Counted from the stretch's first letter, positions 8,985 through 18,010 are shown. The stretch is 55,299 nucleotides of DNA from Dehalococcoidales bacterium (GCA_023129255.1 JAGMCH010000046.1:1-55299); one strand, 5' to 3'. Notes: generated from the sequence alone by a model not told the origin. Numbers and translations are program-made.

Positions 8985-9173
8985 CTATCCCCTTTTCCAG
9001 GCAAAGGGAATAAGAAAAACGACACAGCCCAGGAAGAAAACAACGCTGCCGACTAACCCCAAAGGACTGCCAGCAGCTACACTGTCAGCAATGAAAAAGA
9101 AACTACACACCAAGAAGAGCGCCCAGCCGGCGAGTTGAAACCGGCGTTCTCTTTCCTGCTTGCTCATGGGCAT
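8985..9173 (-). CDS. Small two-TM membrane protein
   Basis: 62-aa ORF with two hydrophobic segments (about residues 15-33 and 38-57) and a charged start (SKQERERRF). The first ATG (9173) has AAAGGGGGT a few nt upstream; a second ATG two codons later (9167) is also possible. It precedes no obvious partner and is convergent with mutM. Not recognised. The composition is protein-like and the ribosome-binding site supports it, but it could be spurious. Confidence 0.5.
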   Translation of the reverse strand: MPMSKQERERRFQLAGWALFLVCSFFFIADSVAAGSPLGLVGSVVFFLGCVVFLIPFAWKRG

Positions 9174-9201
9174 TGAACCCCCTTTCCCATTGACAAATAA
9201 C

Positions 9202-10380
9202 CTATATTATCCCCTGCTTCTTGAGCTCGGTTAGTTCACCCCGGCTTAGTCCTAACAGCTCACCATAGACATATTCATTGTCCTGACCCAAAAGCGGGGC
9301 GGCTCGGCTATATTTTGCCGGGGTTTCAGATAGCCTTATGGGCACAGCATCAGATACGGTCTTGCCCAGCCCTGGGTGGTCAAGCTCAATAAAAAAGCCC
9401 CGCCCGTTTAGCTGGGGGTCTCGGACTAAATCGCTGGCAGCTTGCACCGCCCCGGCGGCTACCCCCTGCTTCTGGAGCAAAGCCATCGCCTCCTCAGCGG
9501 TGTGCTTTTTCGTCCACTCCTCCACCAGCCGGTCCAGCCTGGCTTTATTCTTCAAACGACCGCTAAAAGTAGCAAACCTTTTATCCCCAGCCCAGGGTGG
9601 GTTGCCCAAAGCCCGCTTGAACCCCTGCCATTCGTCGTCGGTGAACACGGCAATAGCACACCAGCGGTCGTCACCTTTGCAGCGATAGACGCCGTGAGGC
9701 GCCGCCTCAGTCGAGCTATTGCCCACCGCCTCCGCCTCCCTCCCCTCAATCTGATAGTCCAGAATGGCATCGCCCAACAGACTTGCCATCGCCTCCACCT
9801 GCGAGACATCAATATACTGCCCCTCGCCCGTCCTCCGCCGGTATTCCACAGCCCCGAGCAGGGCTAAGCAAGCGAACAGACCGGCAATATGGTCGGCGTA
9901 AGCAGTACCCAGGCCCAGCGGCGGCTTGCCGGGGAAAGAGGTGAGAAAGGTTATGCCGGAAAAGGCTTGAATCGTGGGGCCAAAGCCAGTATAGTCCCGC
10001 CACCGTCCGGTGCTACCCATAGTCGACAGGCTGAGCATAATGAGGTCGGGCTTTATTTTTTTCAGGCGGTCATAGTCCAAGCCCCAGTTAGCCATCACCC
10101 GCGGAGTAAAATTCTCCACGACAGCGTCACTAATGTTCACCAGCCCCTTGACCAGAGCCACCCCTTCTGGATTATTCAGGTTCAGGGTTATGCCCAGCTT
10201 ATTGCGGTTCCAGGTGTTATAGTAGCCGCGGCTGAATTTATCCTCGGCTTCAGGCAGAAGCGGCTGAACCTTAATTACCTCAGCGCCAAAATCAGCCAGC
10301 ATCCGGGTGGCATAAGGCCCCGCCAGCACCCAGCTAAAGTCAAGAATGCGGATACCTCTTAAGACAGATTGGTTAGTCAT
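9202..10380 (-). CDS. CaiB/BaiF family (family III) CoA-transferase
   Basis: Transfers CoA between carboxylic acids through an aspartyl-CoA thioester. 392 aa, normal for the family. Seen: N-terminal LRGIRILDFSWVLAGPYATR, DFGAEVIKVQP, NRNKLGITLNLNNPEG (usually a K after NR), DAVVENFTPR and GEGQYIDVSQVEAM, a usual family motif near the middle. C-terminal PLLGQDNEYVYGELLGLS. Substrate cannot be read from sequence. A second family III member lies at 12560, with a GNAT enzyme and a short NfeD protein between. Overlaps the 3' end of the next gene upstream (ATGA), so the pair is coupled. Confidence 0.93.
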   Translation of the reverse strand: MTNQSVLRGIRILDFSWVLAGPYATRMLADFGAEVIKVQPLLPEAEDKFSRGYYNTWNRNKLGITLNLNNPEGVALVKGLVNISDAVVENFTPRVMANWGLDYDRLKKIKPDLIMLSLSTMGSTGRWRDYTGFGPTIQAFSGITFLTSFPGKPPLGLGTAYADHIAGLFACLALLGAVEYRRRTGEGQYIDVSQVEAMASLLGDAILDYQIEGREAEAVGNSSTEAAPHGVYRCKGDDRWCAIAVFTDDEWQGFKRALGNPPWAGDKRFATFSGRLKNKARLDRLVEEWTKKHTAEEAMALLQKQGVAAGAVQAASDLVRDPQLNGRGFFIELDHPGLGKTVSDAVPIRLSETPAKYSRAAPLLGQDNEYVYGELLGLSRGELTELKKQGII

Positions 10381-11267
10381 TTATTAAATTCGTCCAAAGT
10401 GCGACCCATCAGAATCCACCAATTCACAATACCACTCCCCTCACTGTCCTTACTCAAAGCCTCCTGTGCCTTCGGGAATAACCCACAATATTCCCGAACC
10501 ATGTTAGCAATTACAGGATTCATAATACCCGTTGTAACAGTTATATCCTCTTCTTGACTTTCACTCTTTCGAGTTTCTACCGATTGCAAAACGCTCAAAA
10601 AACTAGAGTGGGCTCGTCCAGCTAGAAGTCTGTATACATGCGAGGCTAGTACCTCACTTAACTTAGCATGAATAGCAATCTCGCGCCAAGATAAAACCTT
10701 TTTAATATCAGGATCCCATCGCCACAAGTTTAGTTCCTTGCCTTCAAAAAACCGCGTTCTCTGCGCCTCAGTAAGACCCTGAAAAACCGCATTTGACTTC
10801 AGCTTCTCGCGAAGCTGAGCAAGTTCTTCCTCATCTTCTACTCGGGTCTGTTCAAATTCTTCGATCACTGTAGGAAAATCGTGTCTCTCCAAGGCTCCTG
10901 CTGCCTTGTACATCCAATACCTATAATCCGCTTCATCTTTTGTCTGAGGTGAATAGAACACATGGTGGAAGGTTAGAAACGCCTCGAACGATGCTCTTGT
11001 TAGCACATCCATTGACACAAAATCAACAAAGCTAAATCTAAATGATGGAAGGTCCAAATTAGCGCCACGAGAAAGATAAAGTATGGTAACAGCATGATCA
11101 ATAAATTTATTAGAAAGGCCTTGTGCCATCGATAACCGTTCACGGTTCTCAGCATCAGTGGTAGCCAGGGGGCTACTTACGCGCATAGCTTGCGCGAGAA
11201 CGTTAAGTAATTTCTTATATGCTTGCTTGCTTTGTGCACCAAACTGTTCTAATTCTGACTGTGTCAT
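10377..11267 (-). CDS. Hypothetical helical protein, AT-richer than neighbours
   Basis: Start chosen at the ATG at 11267, directly behind AGGAGGTGGGAGGT; the frame runs upstream into repeat sequence, which I exclude. This gives 296 aa, nearly all predicted helix, with a Glu/Lys-rich middle and no clear membrane segment. It loosely resembles the DUF5677-type helical proteins (MDVLTRASFEAFLTFHHVFY), but I cannot assign it. Its sequence is about 40-48 % GC in the lines I counted, below its neighbours, which suggests transfer. Its stop overlaps the CoA-transferase start. Confidence 0.75.
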   Translation of the reverse strand: MTQSELEQFGAQSKQAYKKLLNVLAQAMRVSSPLATTDAENRERLSMAQGLSNKFIDHAVTILYLSRGANLDLPSFRFSFVDFVSMDVLTRASFEAFLTFHHVFYSPQTKDEADYRYWMYKAAGALERHDFPTVIEEFEQTRVEDEEELAQLREKLKSNAVFQGLTEAQRTRFFEGKELNLWRWDPDIKKVLSWREIAIHAKLSEVLASHVYRLLAGRAHSSFLSVLQSVETRKSESQEEDITVTTGIMNPVIANMVREYCGLFPKAQEALSKDSEGSGIVNWWILMGRTLDEFNK

Positions 11268-11283
11268 ACCTCCCACCTCCTTT

Positions 11284-11396
11284 TTATCTATTCCCGCCCA
11301 CCACCCTCTAAGGTGTTGAAAGGGGCACCAGCCCCCGAGGGCGGGCGGGTGGGAAGAAAAACACCCGAAAATGGGGGGCAAAGGGGTGGGTAGATA
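11284..11396 (+). repeat. Dispersed hairpin-rich intergenic element, copy C
   Basis: Short copy bounded by TATCTATTCCCGCCCACC on the left and GGGTGGGTAGATA on the right, an imperfect terminal inverted repeat. Inside is the core GGGCGGGCGGGTGGGAAGAA followed by AAAATGGGGGG. Confidence 0.65.
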
Positions 11397-11406
11397 ACAT
11401 CACTAA

Positions 11407-12027
11407 TCATCCTTTATCCCTCAACATAGCCCACATTTGACTACCGCCACCGGGCATTATTGCCTCATGGATTACCTTGAACCCGAAGTGCTGGTATATC
11501 AGGATATACTCTTCGGTTGAGGTTTCCACATAGCAGGGTAACTTTGCCGCATCCAGCCGTTTGAGCATAGGTTTTAGCAGTCGGCTGGCATAGCCCTTGC
11601 CCTGGAATCTGGGGTCGACACCCAAAACCGCCAGATACCAGTGGGGGGAGGGGGCAAGACGCCGACGCAACTTGGATGCGAAAGCCTCATCCTGTTTCAT
11701 CTTCCGCAGAAATTTCCAGCCTACCTTGAATAGAAGCGCCAGTCCGCCACAGCGTATCATCGTCCATAGCTTTCTATCCGACACCCCCGAAGGAAGCCAC
11801 ACGGCAACGCCTTCCATATCAGGGGAGACAGCGTATACCTCACCGTGCCAAATTCCGTGGTTGAGCGACATCCGGAATAAGGGGCGCAACAGCTTCTCCC
11901 TTTTATGCGGCTCCGGAACCAGCTGAACCAGCTCCGCGTCATCAATGAAGGCGCGAGATAAAACCTCGCTGGCTGGTTGAACCTGCCATTTCTGCAACCG
12001 TATCAGACCGCCTAAATCAGACTCCAT
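11407..12027 (-). CDS. GNAT family N-acetyltransferase
   Basis: About 206 aa. The acetyl-CoA-binding motif is seen at LAVLGVDPRFQGKGYASRLL (Q/RxxGxG/A). It is followed by CYVETSTEEYILIYQHFGF, typical of fungal/bacterial GNATs that act on small molecules or toxins. I prefer the ATG at 12027 with AAAGGG ~9 nt upstream; a GTG at 12054 lies inside the adjoining repeat. Substrate unknown. Repeat elements flank it on both sides, so it sits as a single-gene cassette between copies C and D. Confidence 0.85.
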   Translation of the reverse strand: MESDLGGLIRLQKWQVQPASEVLSRAFIDDAELVQLVPEPHKREKLLRPLFRMSLNHGIWHGEVYAVSPDMEGVAVWLPSGVSDRKLWTMIRCGGLALLFKVGWKFLRKMKQDEAFASKLRRRLAPSPHWYLAVLGVDPRFQGKGYASRLLKPMLKRLDAAKLPCYVETSTEEYILIYQHFGFKVIHEAIMPGGGSQMWAMLRDKG

Positions 12028-12039
12028 AATCTTTAACCC

Positions 12040-12160
12040 TTTATCTATTCCCACCCGCCGCCCTTATGGGGTATTCAAGAGGGGCGAAGTCCCTCTTTTT
12101 TTATTCCCTCCCCCTCTCCTTTGAAGGAGAGGGGGATTAAGGGGGTGAAGTAGATAGATA
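12040..12160 (-). repeat. Dispersed hairpin-rich intergenic element, copy D
   Basis: TATCTATTCCCACCCGCC at the left end and TAGATAGATA at the right. It contains AGAGGGGcgaagTCCCTCT followed by T7, and CCCTCCCCCTCTCCtttgaaGGAGAGGGGG. The first hairpin plus T-run would also work as a terminator for transcription arriving from the left. Confidence 0.7.
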
Positions 12161-12162
12161 CA

Positions 12163-12555
12163 TCACCGGTTCTCGCTTCTGACCTCTAAGGTCAGACCCT
12201 CAACTCCGACTACCTCCACCTCCTCGCCAGTCTCTATGTCTTCGCCAGAAGATTTTGCCTTCCAGAACTCGTCGCCGACACGGACAACGCCTTTCGGCAT
12301 CAGAGGCTTGATTACCCTCCCTTTCATGCCTATCATGCCCTCAGAGCCGGTAATCTGCTTTTTGTGAAAGGTGGGTATAACCGCCTTGTGTATGACAAAG
12401 ACGAGGGCGCCAAGCGCCAGCGCCGCAACAATGGTAATCGGTAAAGGAATCTCTATTTTCAGCACCCAGAGGATTAAGAAAACCAATGCTACTGCGGCAG
12501 CTTCGTCTAATAGTAATACCAGAACCTTGAGCCAGTCCTTGATGGTGCTCTTCAT
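12163..12555 (-). CDS. Short NfeD-like membrane protein
   Basis: 130 aa: two hydrophobic segments (about 8-30 and 36-56) followed by a beta-rich C-terminal domain. That domain has GMKGRVIKPLMPKGVVRVGDEFWKA, the pattern of the NfeD OB-fold domain. NfeD proteins normally pair with SPFH/stomatin proteins; no such gene is nearby. It starts 4 bp after the CoA-transferase stop, so it is cotranscribed with it. Confidence 0.85.
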   Translation of the reverse strand: MKSTIKDWLKVLVLLLDEAAAVALVFLILWVLKIEIPLPITIVAALALGALVFVIHKAVIPTFHKKQITGSEGMIGMKGRVIKPLMPKGVVRVGDEFWKAKSSGEDIETGEEVEVVGVEGLTLEVRSENR

Positions 12556-12559
12556 GCGC

Positions 12560-13735
12560 TCAGATAACCCCTTTCCTCGCCAGAGTCTCTATCTCCTCCT
12601 CTGATAGCCCCAGCTCTCCGTGATATATATCTCTATTATGCTCACCAGCCTTGGGTAACTTACTTCCCACCTGCCACGGAGAGCGGCTGAGCTTGGCTGG
12701 GGCGGCGGGGAACTTATACTTTTCGCCTGTTTCCGGGTGCCTCACCTCAACCCAGAAGTCTCTCTCCCGCAGTTGGTGGCTAGCCATAAGCCCTGATATT
12801 GAGGCGACCTCCGCCCAGGGGAAGCGCATCAATTGACCTTTTTCCACCAGCCCGGCGACAGTGTGGCTTTTAGTCCACCGCTCCAAGACCTCAATAACAT
12901 GGTCAAGGTGCTGGAGCCGATAACCCCTGTCCAGCCACTTCTCATCGGTCAAGTCCTCAGCCATGCCCTCGGCGGCCAGCCACTCCACCAGCGTCGGCCA
13001 CTGCTGGAACAGAGAGAGCAGAATGTAGCCATCCTTACAAGTAGAGATGCGGAAGGCATTGCTCCAGTAGAGACCGCCCTGGCGTTTAGCCACCACCCCC
13101 TGATAGAAATAGCGCACCAGGACATGGTCAAGGGTGGCGGCGACACACTCCTGCAGCGAAATATCAATATGCTGTCCCCTGCCCGAAGTATGCCGACTCC
13201 ACAGTGCCAGCAGAACACCAATGGCGGCAAAGATAGAGGCAAGGTAATAGCTCTGGTTGCCGAAAAATTTAAGCGGCGGCGATTCAGCCTCGCCACAGAC
13301 ATACATCTGCCCGCCGAGGGCGCTGGCGACTATATCGCACGACTTGTAATCGCGATATGGTCCGCCCTGCCCGAAATCGGTGATAGAAGCCATAACCAGG
13401 CGGGGGTTGATTTGACTTAGACGGTGGTAACCGAGACCAAGCGCTTCAAGGTAGCCCAGAGGGCGGCTCTCCACCAAGACGTCAGCCGTCTCAACCAGCC
13501 GTCGGAATATCTCCTGCCCCGGCTTGAAGTCTATATTGAGGGTTATTGCCCGCTTACCCAAGTTTTCCCAATAAAAATTGCCTCCGGGAAAAACCTCTCC
13601 CGGCTTTTCTACCCGGATAACCTCCGCCCCCATATCGGCCAGATAGCGGGAACAGAGCATGCCCCGCTCATCGGTCAAATCAAGGACACGATAGCCAGAT
13701 AAGGCAGAGCCTCTGTTCACGGCAACACCAATCAC
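12560..13735 (-). CDS. CaiB/BaiF family (family III) CoA-transferase, second copy
   Basis: 391 aa. Seen: LSGYRVLDLTDERGMLCSRY, DMGAEVIRVEKP, NLGKRAITLNID, ADVLVESRPLGYLEALGL, SGRGQHIDISLQE and the C-terminal GEHNRDIYHGELGLSEEE. The start is a GTG at 13735, 3 bp after the upstream gene's stop. It is clearly diverged from the copy at 9202, for example a DERG sequence where that copy has SWVLAGP. Substrate not deducible. The two copies may serve different acyl-CoAs. Confidence 0.92.
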   Translation of the reverse strand: MIGVAVNRGSALSGYRVLDLTDERGMLCSRYLADMGAEVIRVEKPGEVFPGGNFYWENLGKRAITLNIDFKPGQEIFRRLVETADVLVESRPLGYLEALGLGYHRLSQINPRLVMASITDFGQGGPYRDYKSCDIVASALGGQMYVCGEAESPPLKFFGNQSYYLASIFAAIGVLLALWSRHTSGRGQHIDISLQECVAATLDHVLVRYFYQGVVAKRQGGLYWSNAFRISTCKDGYILLSLFQQWPTLVEWLAAEGMAEDLTDEKWLDRGYRLQHLDHVIEVLERWTKSHTVAGLVEKGQLMRFPWAEVASISGLMASHQLRERDFWVEVRHPETGEKYKFPAAPAKLSRSPWQVGSKLPKAGEHNRDIYHGELGLSEEEIETLARKGVI

Positions 13736-13738
13736 AGC

Positions 13739-14242
13739 CTAGATTTCAAACTGCCACTCGCACCAATACTGTGGGGGGTGGGCATCGGGGGGACAGATTA
13801 AACAACTAACCTTTATCCTAGGGTCAACTACCTCAGCATAGGCGGTAAAAAGCGCTATACCTACTGCCTTGCACGGAAACTCACCCCTACCATCCCTTAT
13901 TCTAGCTTTCTGAGGCGGGCAGTCAGTGCAGCGAAATACAGCCTTACTATCGGTTAACTCCGCAACTTGCGGCTTAAAAATAAACATAACCGGGTCTGCC
14001 TGCAGCACACTGATAACGGCTTGAATTGGATTATCTTTCTTGATAGCCAAGGTGCTGACTATCCTCTTGGCTTGTATTTGACCAAGCTTCCGCCAAACTT
14101 CCACATCTAGCTCAAGGGCAACATCGAGACCGTATTTCTGCTCAACAGCCGTAAACCATAAGCCATCAACAGTGTAAAGGCTCCGAGAACATAGCTCAAG
14201 CAGCTTCTCCGCGGGAATCTGTAAATGGTTTACTCCAGGCAT
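13739..14242 (-). CDS. DUF6125-like protein
   Basis: About 167 aa. The N-terminal half is helical with LYTVDGLWFTAVEQKYGLD and ELDVEVWRKLGQIQAKRI. The C-terminal half has Cys-rich motifs RCTDCPPQ and SCLICPPD and ends EWQF. This matches my memory of DUF6125 proteins common in Dehalococcoidia and archaea; function unknown, possibly binding a small molecule or metal. The ATG at 14242 overlaps the gltX stop (TGATG), with AAGGAG 8 nt upstream; a GTG at 14245 is the alternative. Confidence 0.75.
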   Translation of the reverse strand: MPGVNHLQIPAEKLLELCSRSLYTVDGLWFTAVEQKYGLDVALELDVEVWRKLGQIQAKRIVSTLAIKKDNPIQAVISVLQADPVMFIFKPQVAELTDSKAVFRCTDCPPQKARIRDGRGEFPCKAVGIALFTAYAEVVDPRIKVSCLICPPDAHPPQYWCEWQFEI

Positions 14243-15717
14243 CACGCTAACTCCTTACCAATTTTATCTAACGCCGCTTCAATCCGCTTCAGGCAGCGCT
14301 TTCTCCCCAGCACCGCCATCGTCTGAAAGAGGGGTGGGGCGGCAGTCTCACCTGTAGCTGTTACCCTTAGCGTACCAAAAAGCTGTCCAGTTTTAAGCCC
14401 CAGTTCTGTGGCTAGAGGTCTAAGCAACGCCTCTAAAGAATTCTCATCAAATGGCTCAAGTTTTTCAAGTCTTTCTCTCACTACCTCTAATGCTTTCCGA
14501 GTTGACTGCACGTCCATTCCTGTAACTATTAAAGTTTGCAAGTCAAGATCAAGCTGCAGCTCGAAGAAAAAGCGAGTCAGCGCCGGCACATCAGCTAGCT
14601 TCTTAGCCCTTTCCTGAACAAGAGGCAGGATCTTCCTAACATATTGTTCATCTGATATTAGCGCCTCCCCGGCCGCCATATCCATCATCAGGTAGGGCTG
14701 AACCGCTTCAAAGAACTCATCGGCGGTTAAGCTGCGGATATAGACGCCGTTCATCCAGTCGAGCTTTTCCCGATTAAAGATGGCTCCGGTCTTGCTGATT
14801 CGTTCCAGGGAAAAGTTATCTACAAGCGCCTGCCGTGACATTATCTCGGTCTTATCATCTAAAGACCAGCCAATCAGGGCAAGGAAATTGAACATGGTTT
14901 GCGGCAGGTAGCCCTGCTCACGATAGTCAAGTATAGATACGGCGCCGTGCCGCTTGCTCAGCTTGGCGCGGTCAGGACCCAGTATCATGGGGTGGTGAAC
15001 AAACTGCGGCGGTTCCAAGCCGAGTGCCTGGTACAGGAGCAGGTGGCGGGGGGTGCTTGATATCCACTCCTCGGCTCTGATGACATGGCTAACCTCCATG
15101 GCGTGGTCGTCAACGACATTAGCCAGATGGTAGGTGGGGTAGCCATCTGATTTGAGCAGGATAAAATCGTCAAGGGTATTATTCTCAAAAACGACATCAC
15201 CATATATCAGGTCGTTAAATCTGGTACGTCCTTCCAGGGGGACTTTGAAGCGCACCACTGGCACAATGCCTTCGGCTTCTTTCTTTGCCCGCTCCTCCGG
15301 AGTCAAGTCGCGACAGTGACGGTCGTAGCCCGGCGGCTGTTTACGCCTCACCTGCTCGGCGCGCATCTCCTCCAGGCGCTGGGGGGAGCAGTAGCAATGG
15401 TAGGCATCCCCCTGCGAAATCAGACGCTCGGCTGTCTCTTTATATATCTCCAGGCGCTGTGACTGAAAGTAAGGCCCGCAGTCACCCCCCACCTCCGGCC
15501 CCTCGTCCCAGTCAAGACCCAGCCACCGCAGGGAATCAAGGATAGCCCTCACCGCCCCCTTAACCTTGCGGGTGACATCGGTATCCTCAATGCGGACGAT
15601 AAAGCTGCCGCCGTGATGGCGGGCGAAAAGCCAGTTAAACAAAGCCGTGCGGATATTGCCCACATGGGGGTAGCCGGTGGGGCTGGGGGCATAGCGAACC
15701 CGGACTAAGTTAGTCAT
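14242..15717 (-). CDS. gltX: Glutamyl-tRNA synthetase
   Basis: Charges tRNA-Glu (and perhaps tRNA-Gln where GatCAB exists). 491 aa class I synthetase. Seen: PSPTGYPHVGNIRTALFNWL (HIGH-type motif), FIVRIEDTDV, WISSTPRHLLLYQALG, and KMSKS as AKLSKRHGAVS. The C-terminal anticodon-binding helical domain is present. Cys residues typical of the zinc-binding form occur as CYCSP with a later Cys/His-rich stretch (YDRHCRDL). Two downstream genes follow closely, starting with the DUF6125-like gene that overlaps its stop. Confidence 0.97.
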   Translation of the reverse strand: MTNLVRVRYAPSPTGYPHVGNIRTALFNWLFARHHGGSFIVRIEDTDVTRKVKGAVRAILDSLRWLGLDWDEGPEVGGDCGPYFQSQRLEIYKETAERLISQGDAYHCYCSPQRLEEMRAEQVRRKQPPGYDRHCRDLTPEERAKKEAEGIVPVVRFKVPLEGRTRFNDLIYGDVVFENNTLDDFILLKSDGYPTYHLANVVDDHAMEVSHVIRAEEWISSTPRHLLLYQALGLEPPQFVHHPMILGPDRAKLSKRHGAVSILDYREQGYLPQTMFNFLALIGWSLDDKTEIMSRQALVDNFSLERISKTGAIFNREKLDWMNGVYIRSLTADEFFEAVQPYLMMDMAAGEALISDEQYVRKILPLVQERAKKLADVPALTRFFFELQLDLDLQTLIVTGMDVQSTRKALEVVRERLEKLEPFDENSLEALLRPLATELGLKTGQLFGTLRVTATGETAAPPLFQTMAVLGRKRCLKRIEAALDKIGKELA

Positions 15718-15719
15718 CT

Positions 15720-16922
15720 CTACCTTCTCTCAAATCTAGTGCTTTCTAGCCAGATATAAACGGGATACATATCATTTACAAATCTATACGCCCCCACGCC
15801 TCCCTCAATATCAGATTCTATCACCCCCAAGTCCTTCATCCTTCTCAAGAAGTTATTCAACACCCTTTTCTCCTCAGCTGTGAGCTTAACTTCCAACTCT
15901 CTCTTCCTAAAGTACCGAGAAATAAATTGTTTCCTCTTTCCAAACTTCCTCAAAATCGCCATGTACCGTTGGCTACGAATTGCTCTATAAACCTGAGGGG
16001 TAAGATACTTTTGCCCTATATTTTCTGCTGCAGCTAATAAACCTGTTACTGCATCATCTTTATCTATTACCCCATCTGTGTCTGCCCAGAAAGTAGCATC
16101 TCCTATCTCATGCATCATAACGGGGAGTCCACTAGAACTATCAACCATCCATTCCATAGCCTCAGGTTCAACTTTCACGTCAGCCTTGCCGAAAGCTTGA
16201 GACATAAACGTGCGTACTTCCTCATCAGTAAGTTTTTCAATTTCTATAACTCTGAATATCCTCATAAGGGAAGGTTGAATATTTGATAGAATATCCCTCT
16301 TTTCATGGAGACCCACCAACATAATGAATACAGGGAATTTTTCGTAGTGAGTCGCGATATCATCGGCAAAGCTCTTGTACCAATTTGCAAATTCCGCATT
16401 GTCAACTAATGCATCAATATCGTCCAAGGCAATAAATAACCCTGCCCTTTCCTCCTTCAATTTTTGTAGCAAATTATTGAGAGCTGCTGGAAAATCTCTT
16501 ACTAATTCTCTTAAATCTCTCTCAGGTGGAGCAAAGGTAACCGAAATGTCAAAGAGCCCTACCTGTCTAATACGATTACCAAACAACTGGGCAATATTTT
16601 CATACCATGTTTGCGTTTTTGCTTCTTTCAATATTTCGTCAAAAATGTGACGAACCATTTCTTCCATGGTGGATACTCTACCCAAGAAAACATGAATACC
16701 AAGCATATTCTTCTTAGTACTAACATAGTAGCGGAGAAACGATGCCAATGAGCTTTTTCCAATTCCCCTCTCACCTACCAAAAACACATTCTCTTGTTTT
16801 CCAGATGAGGACTGTCCCACATATCTAACAAGTTCATTAATTTTGTCCAGCCTACCTACAAAAAGTTCAATAGGCACTGGATTGCCTGGGGTAAATGGAC
16901 TGGTCTTTTCTTTGTTATTCAT
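15720..16922 (-). CDS. AAA-type ATPase with C-terminal winged-helix-like region
   Basis: About 400 aa. Seen: Walker A GERGIGKSSL near residue 47, Walker B LFIALDDID, and sensor-type VFIMLVGLHEKR. The C-terminal ~90 residues (AEEKRVLNNFLRRMKDLGVI) look like a winged helix, the order found in Orc1/Cdc6-like and STAND-type ATPases. The ATG at 16922 has GAGGTGG 4 nt upstream; the frame extends further but the leader is implausible. GC is about 40 % in a line I counted, well below gltX, which suggests transfer. No partner gene. Defence or regulatory role is possible but not shown. Confidence 0.8.
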   Translation of the reverse strand: MNNKEKTSPFTPGNPVPIELFVGRLDKINELVRYVGQSSSGKQENVFLVGERGIGKSSLASFLRYYVSTKKNMLGIHVFLGRVSTMEEMVRHIFDEILKEAKTQTWYENIAQLFGNRIRQVGLFDISVTFAPPERDLRELVRDFPAALNNLLQKLKEERAGLFIALDDIDALVDNAEFANWYKSFADDIATHYEKFPVFIMLVGLHEKRDILSNIQPSLMRIFRVIEIEKLTDEEVRTFMSQAFGKADVKVEPEAMEWMVDSSSGLPVMMHEIGDATFWADTDGVIDKDDAVTGLLAAAENIGQKYLTPQVYRAIRSQRYMAILRKFGKRKQFISRYFRKRELEVKLTAEEKRVLNNFLRRMKDLGVIESDIEGGVGAYRFVNDMYPVYIWLESTRFERR

Positions 16923-16984
16923 GGTCCACCTCATATTGCAATCTTTTGAAATTCTTGCCCTCATTCTACCACCCCACCCATCAT

Positions 16985-17090
16985 TATTCTAGAGTATAAA
17001 AGGAGGAGGGGTGGAAAGAGGGTCTTAAAGGGGTGCTAAACCCTATTGGGTGGGTGGGTGGGAAGAAAGACCTGGGGGGGGTGGGGTTCC
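16985..17090 (+). repeat. Dispersed hairpin-rich intergenic element, copy E
   Basis: Contains GGGTGGGTGGGTGGGAAGAAAGA followed by a G7 run. It lies upstream of the AT-rich ATPase gene and downstream of the pseudouridine synthase gene. Confidence 0.6.
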
Positions 17091-17098
17091 CATAAAAG

Positions 17099-17998
17099 CT
17101 AGCCAATATCTTCAAGCGCCTGCTCTAAATCTGGAGGCAATTCAGACTTGAACTCAACATATTCGCCGCTGGAGGGCAGCTTGAAGCCCAGGCGGCAGGC
17201 ATGCATAAACTGCCGTGATAGATATGGAGACTTGACGCCATAAACCTTGTCCCCCACCACCGGAAAGCCAATAGCCGAAAGGTGAACCCTTATCTGGTGG
17301 GTGCGACCGGTCTCGGGCATGACCTCAACCAGGGTGTAGTCGCCGATATATTTAACCACACGATACCCTGTGCGGGCTTCCCTACCCTCAGCCACTACCG
17401 CCATCCGCTTGCGGTTTCTGGGGTCGCGCCCGATATCAGCTTCAATAACGCCGTTCTCCGGGGTGAGCTTCCCTTTAACCAGCACCAGATAGGCTTTGGT
17501 CACCGAATGGGACTTGAACTGCTGGGCAAGGTCAGCCTGAGCCGCACTATTCTTAGCCACCAGCATCACCCCCGAGGTGTCCTTGTCCAGGCGATGGACA
17601 ACTCCCGGGCGCAGTGAGTCGCTAATATCAGCCAGGTGGGGAAAGTGCGACAGAATAGCATTAACCAGGGTATGACTTGGGTGTCCTGGTGCCGGGTGAA
17701 CCGCTAGTCCGGCAGGCTTGTCCACGGCTAAAAGGTCGTCGTCTTCATAAATGATATTTAGGGGCATAGCCTCAGGCACCAAGCGGCTGGGTGGGGTGGG
17801 GGGAATGATGAGCTTGAGCCTGTCGCCTTTACTAAGCCTGAGCCCCGCCTTGCCCCTCTGGCCGTTAACCGTGATATAGCCTTCAGCAATAAGCTTTTGA
17901 ACATGGGTCCGAGACAGCTCTGGATGCTGCTGGCAAACATATTTATCCAGACGCTCGCCCGGCTTATCAACTATAAAACTATATACCTTATCCATCAT
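17099..17998 (-). CDS. rluD: RluA/RluD family 23S rRNA pseudouridine synthase
   Basis: 299 aa with an N-terminal S4 domain (GERLDKYVCQQ through ITVNGQRGKAG). The catalytic domain has GVVHRLDKDTSGVMLVAKN, whose HRLDxxTSG holds the catalytic Asp, and EVMPETGRTHQIRVHL. It isomerises uridine in rRNA, most likely the 1911/1915/1917 group for RluD, but the exact site cannot be told from RluC. Two ATGs (17998, 17995) are adjacent. It follows lspA by 12 bp, the usual lspA-rluD order in many bacteria. Confidence 0.92.
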   Translation of the reverse strand: MMDKVYSFIVDKPGERLDKYVCQQHPELSRTHVQKLIAEGYITVNGQRGKAGLRLSKGDRLKLIIPPTPPSRLVPEAMPLNIIYEDDDLLAVDKPAGLAVHPAPGHPSHTLVNAILSHFPHLADISDSLRPGVVHRLDKDTSGVMLVAKNSAAQADLAQQFKSHSVTKAYLVLVKGKLTPENGVIEADIGRDPRNRKRMAVVAEGREARTGYRVVKYIGDYTLVEVMPETGRTHQIRVHLSAIGFPVVGDKVYGVKSPYLSRQFMHACRLGFKLPSSGEYVEFKSELPPDLEQALEDIG

Positions 17999-18010
17999 CG
18001 GGCTGATAAA

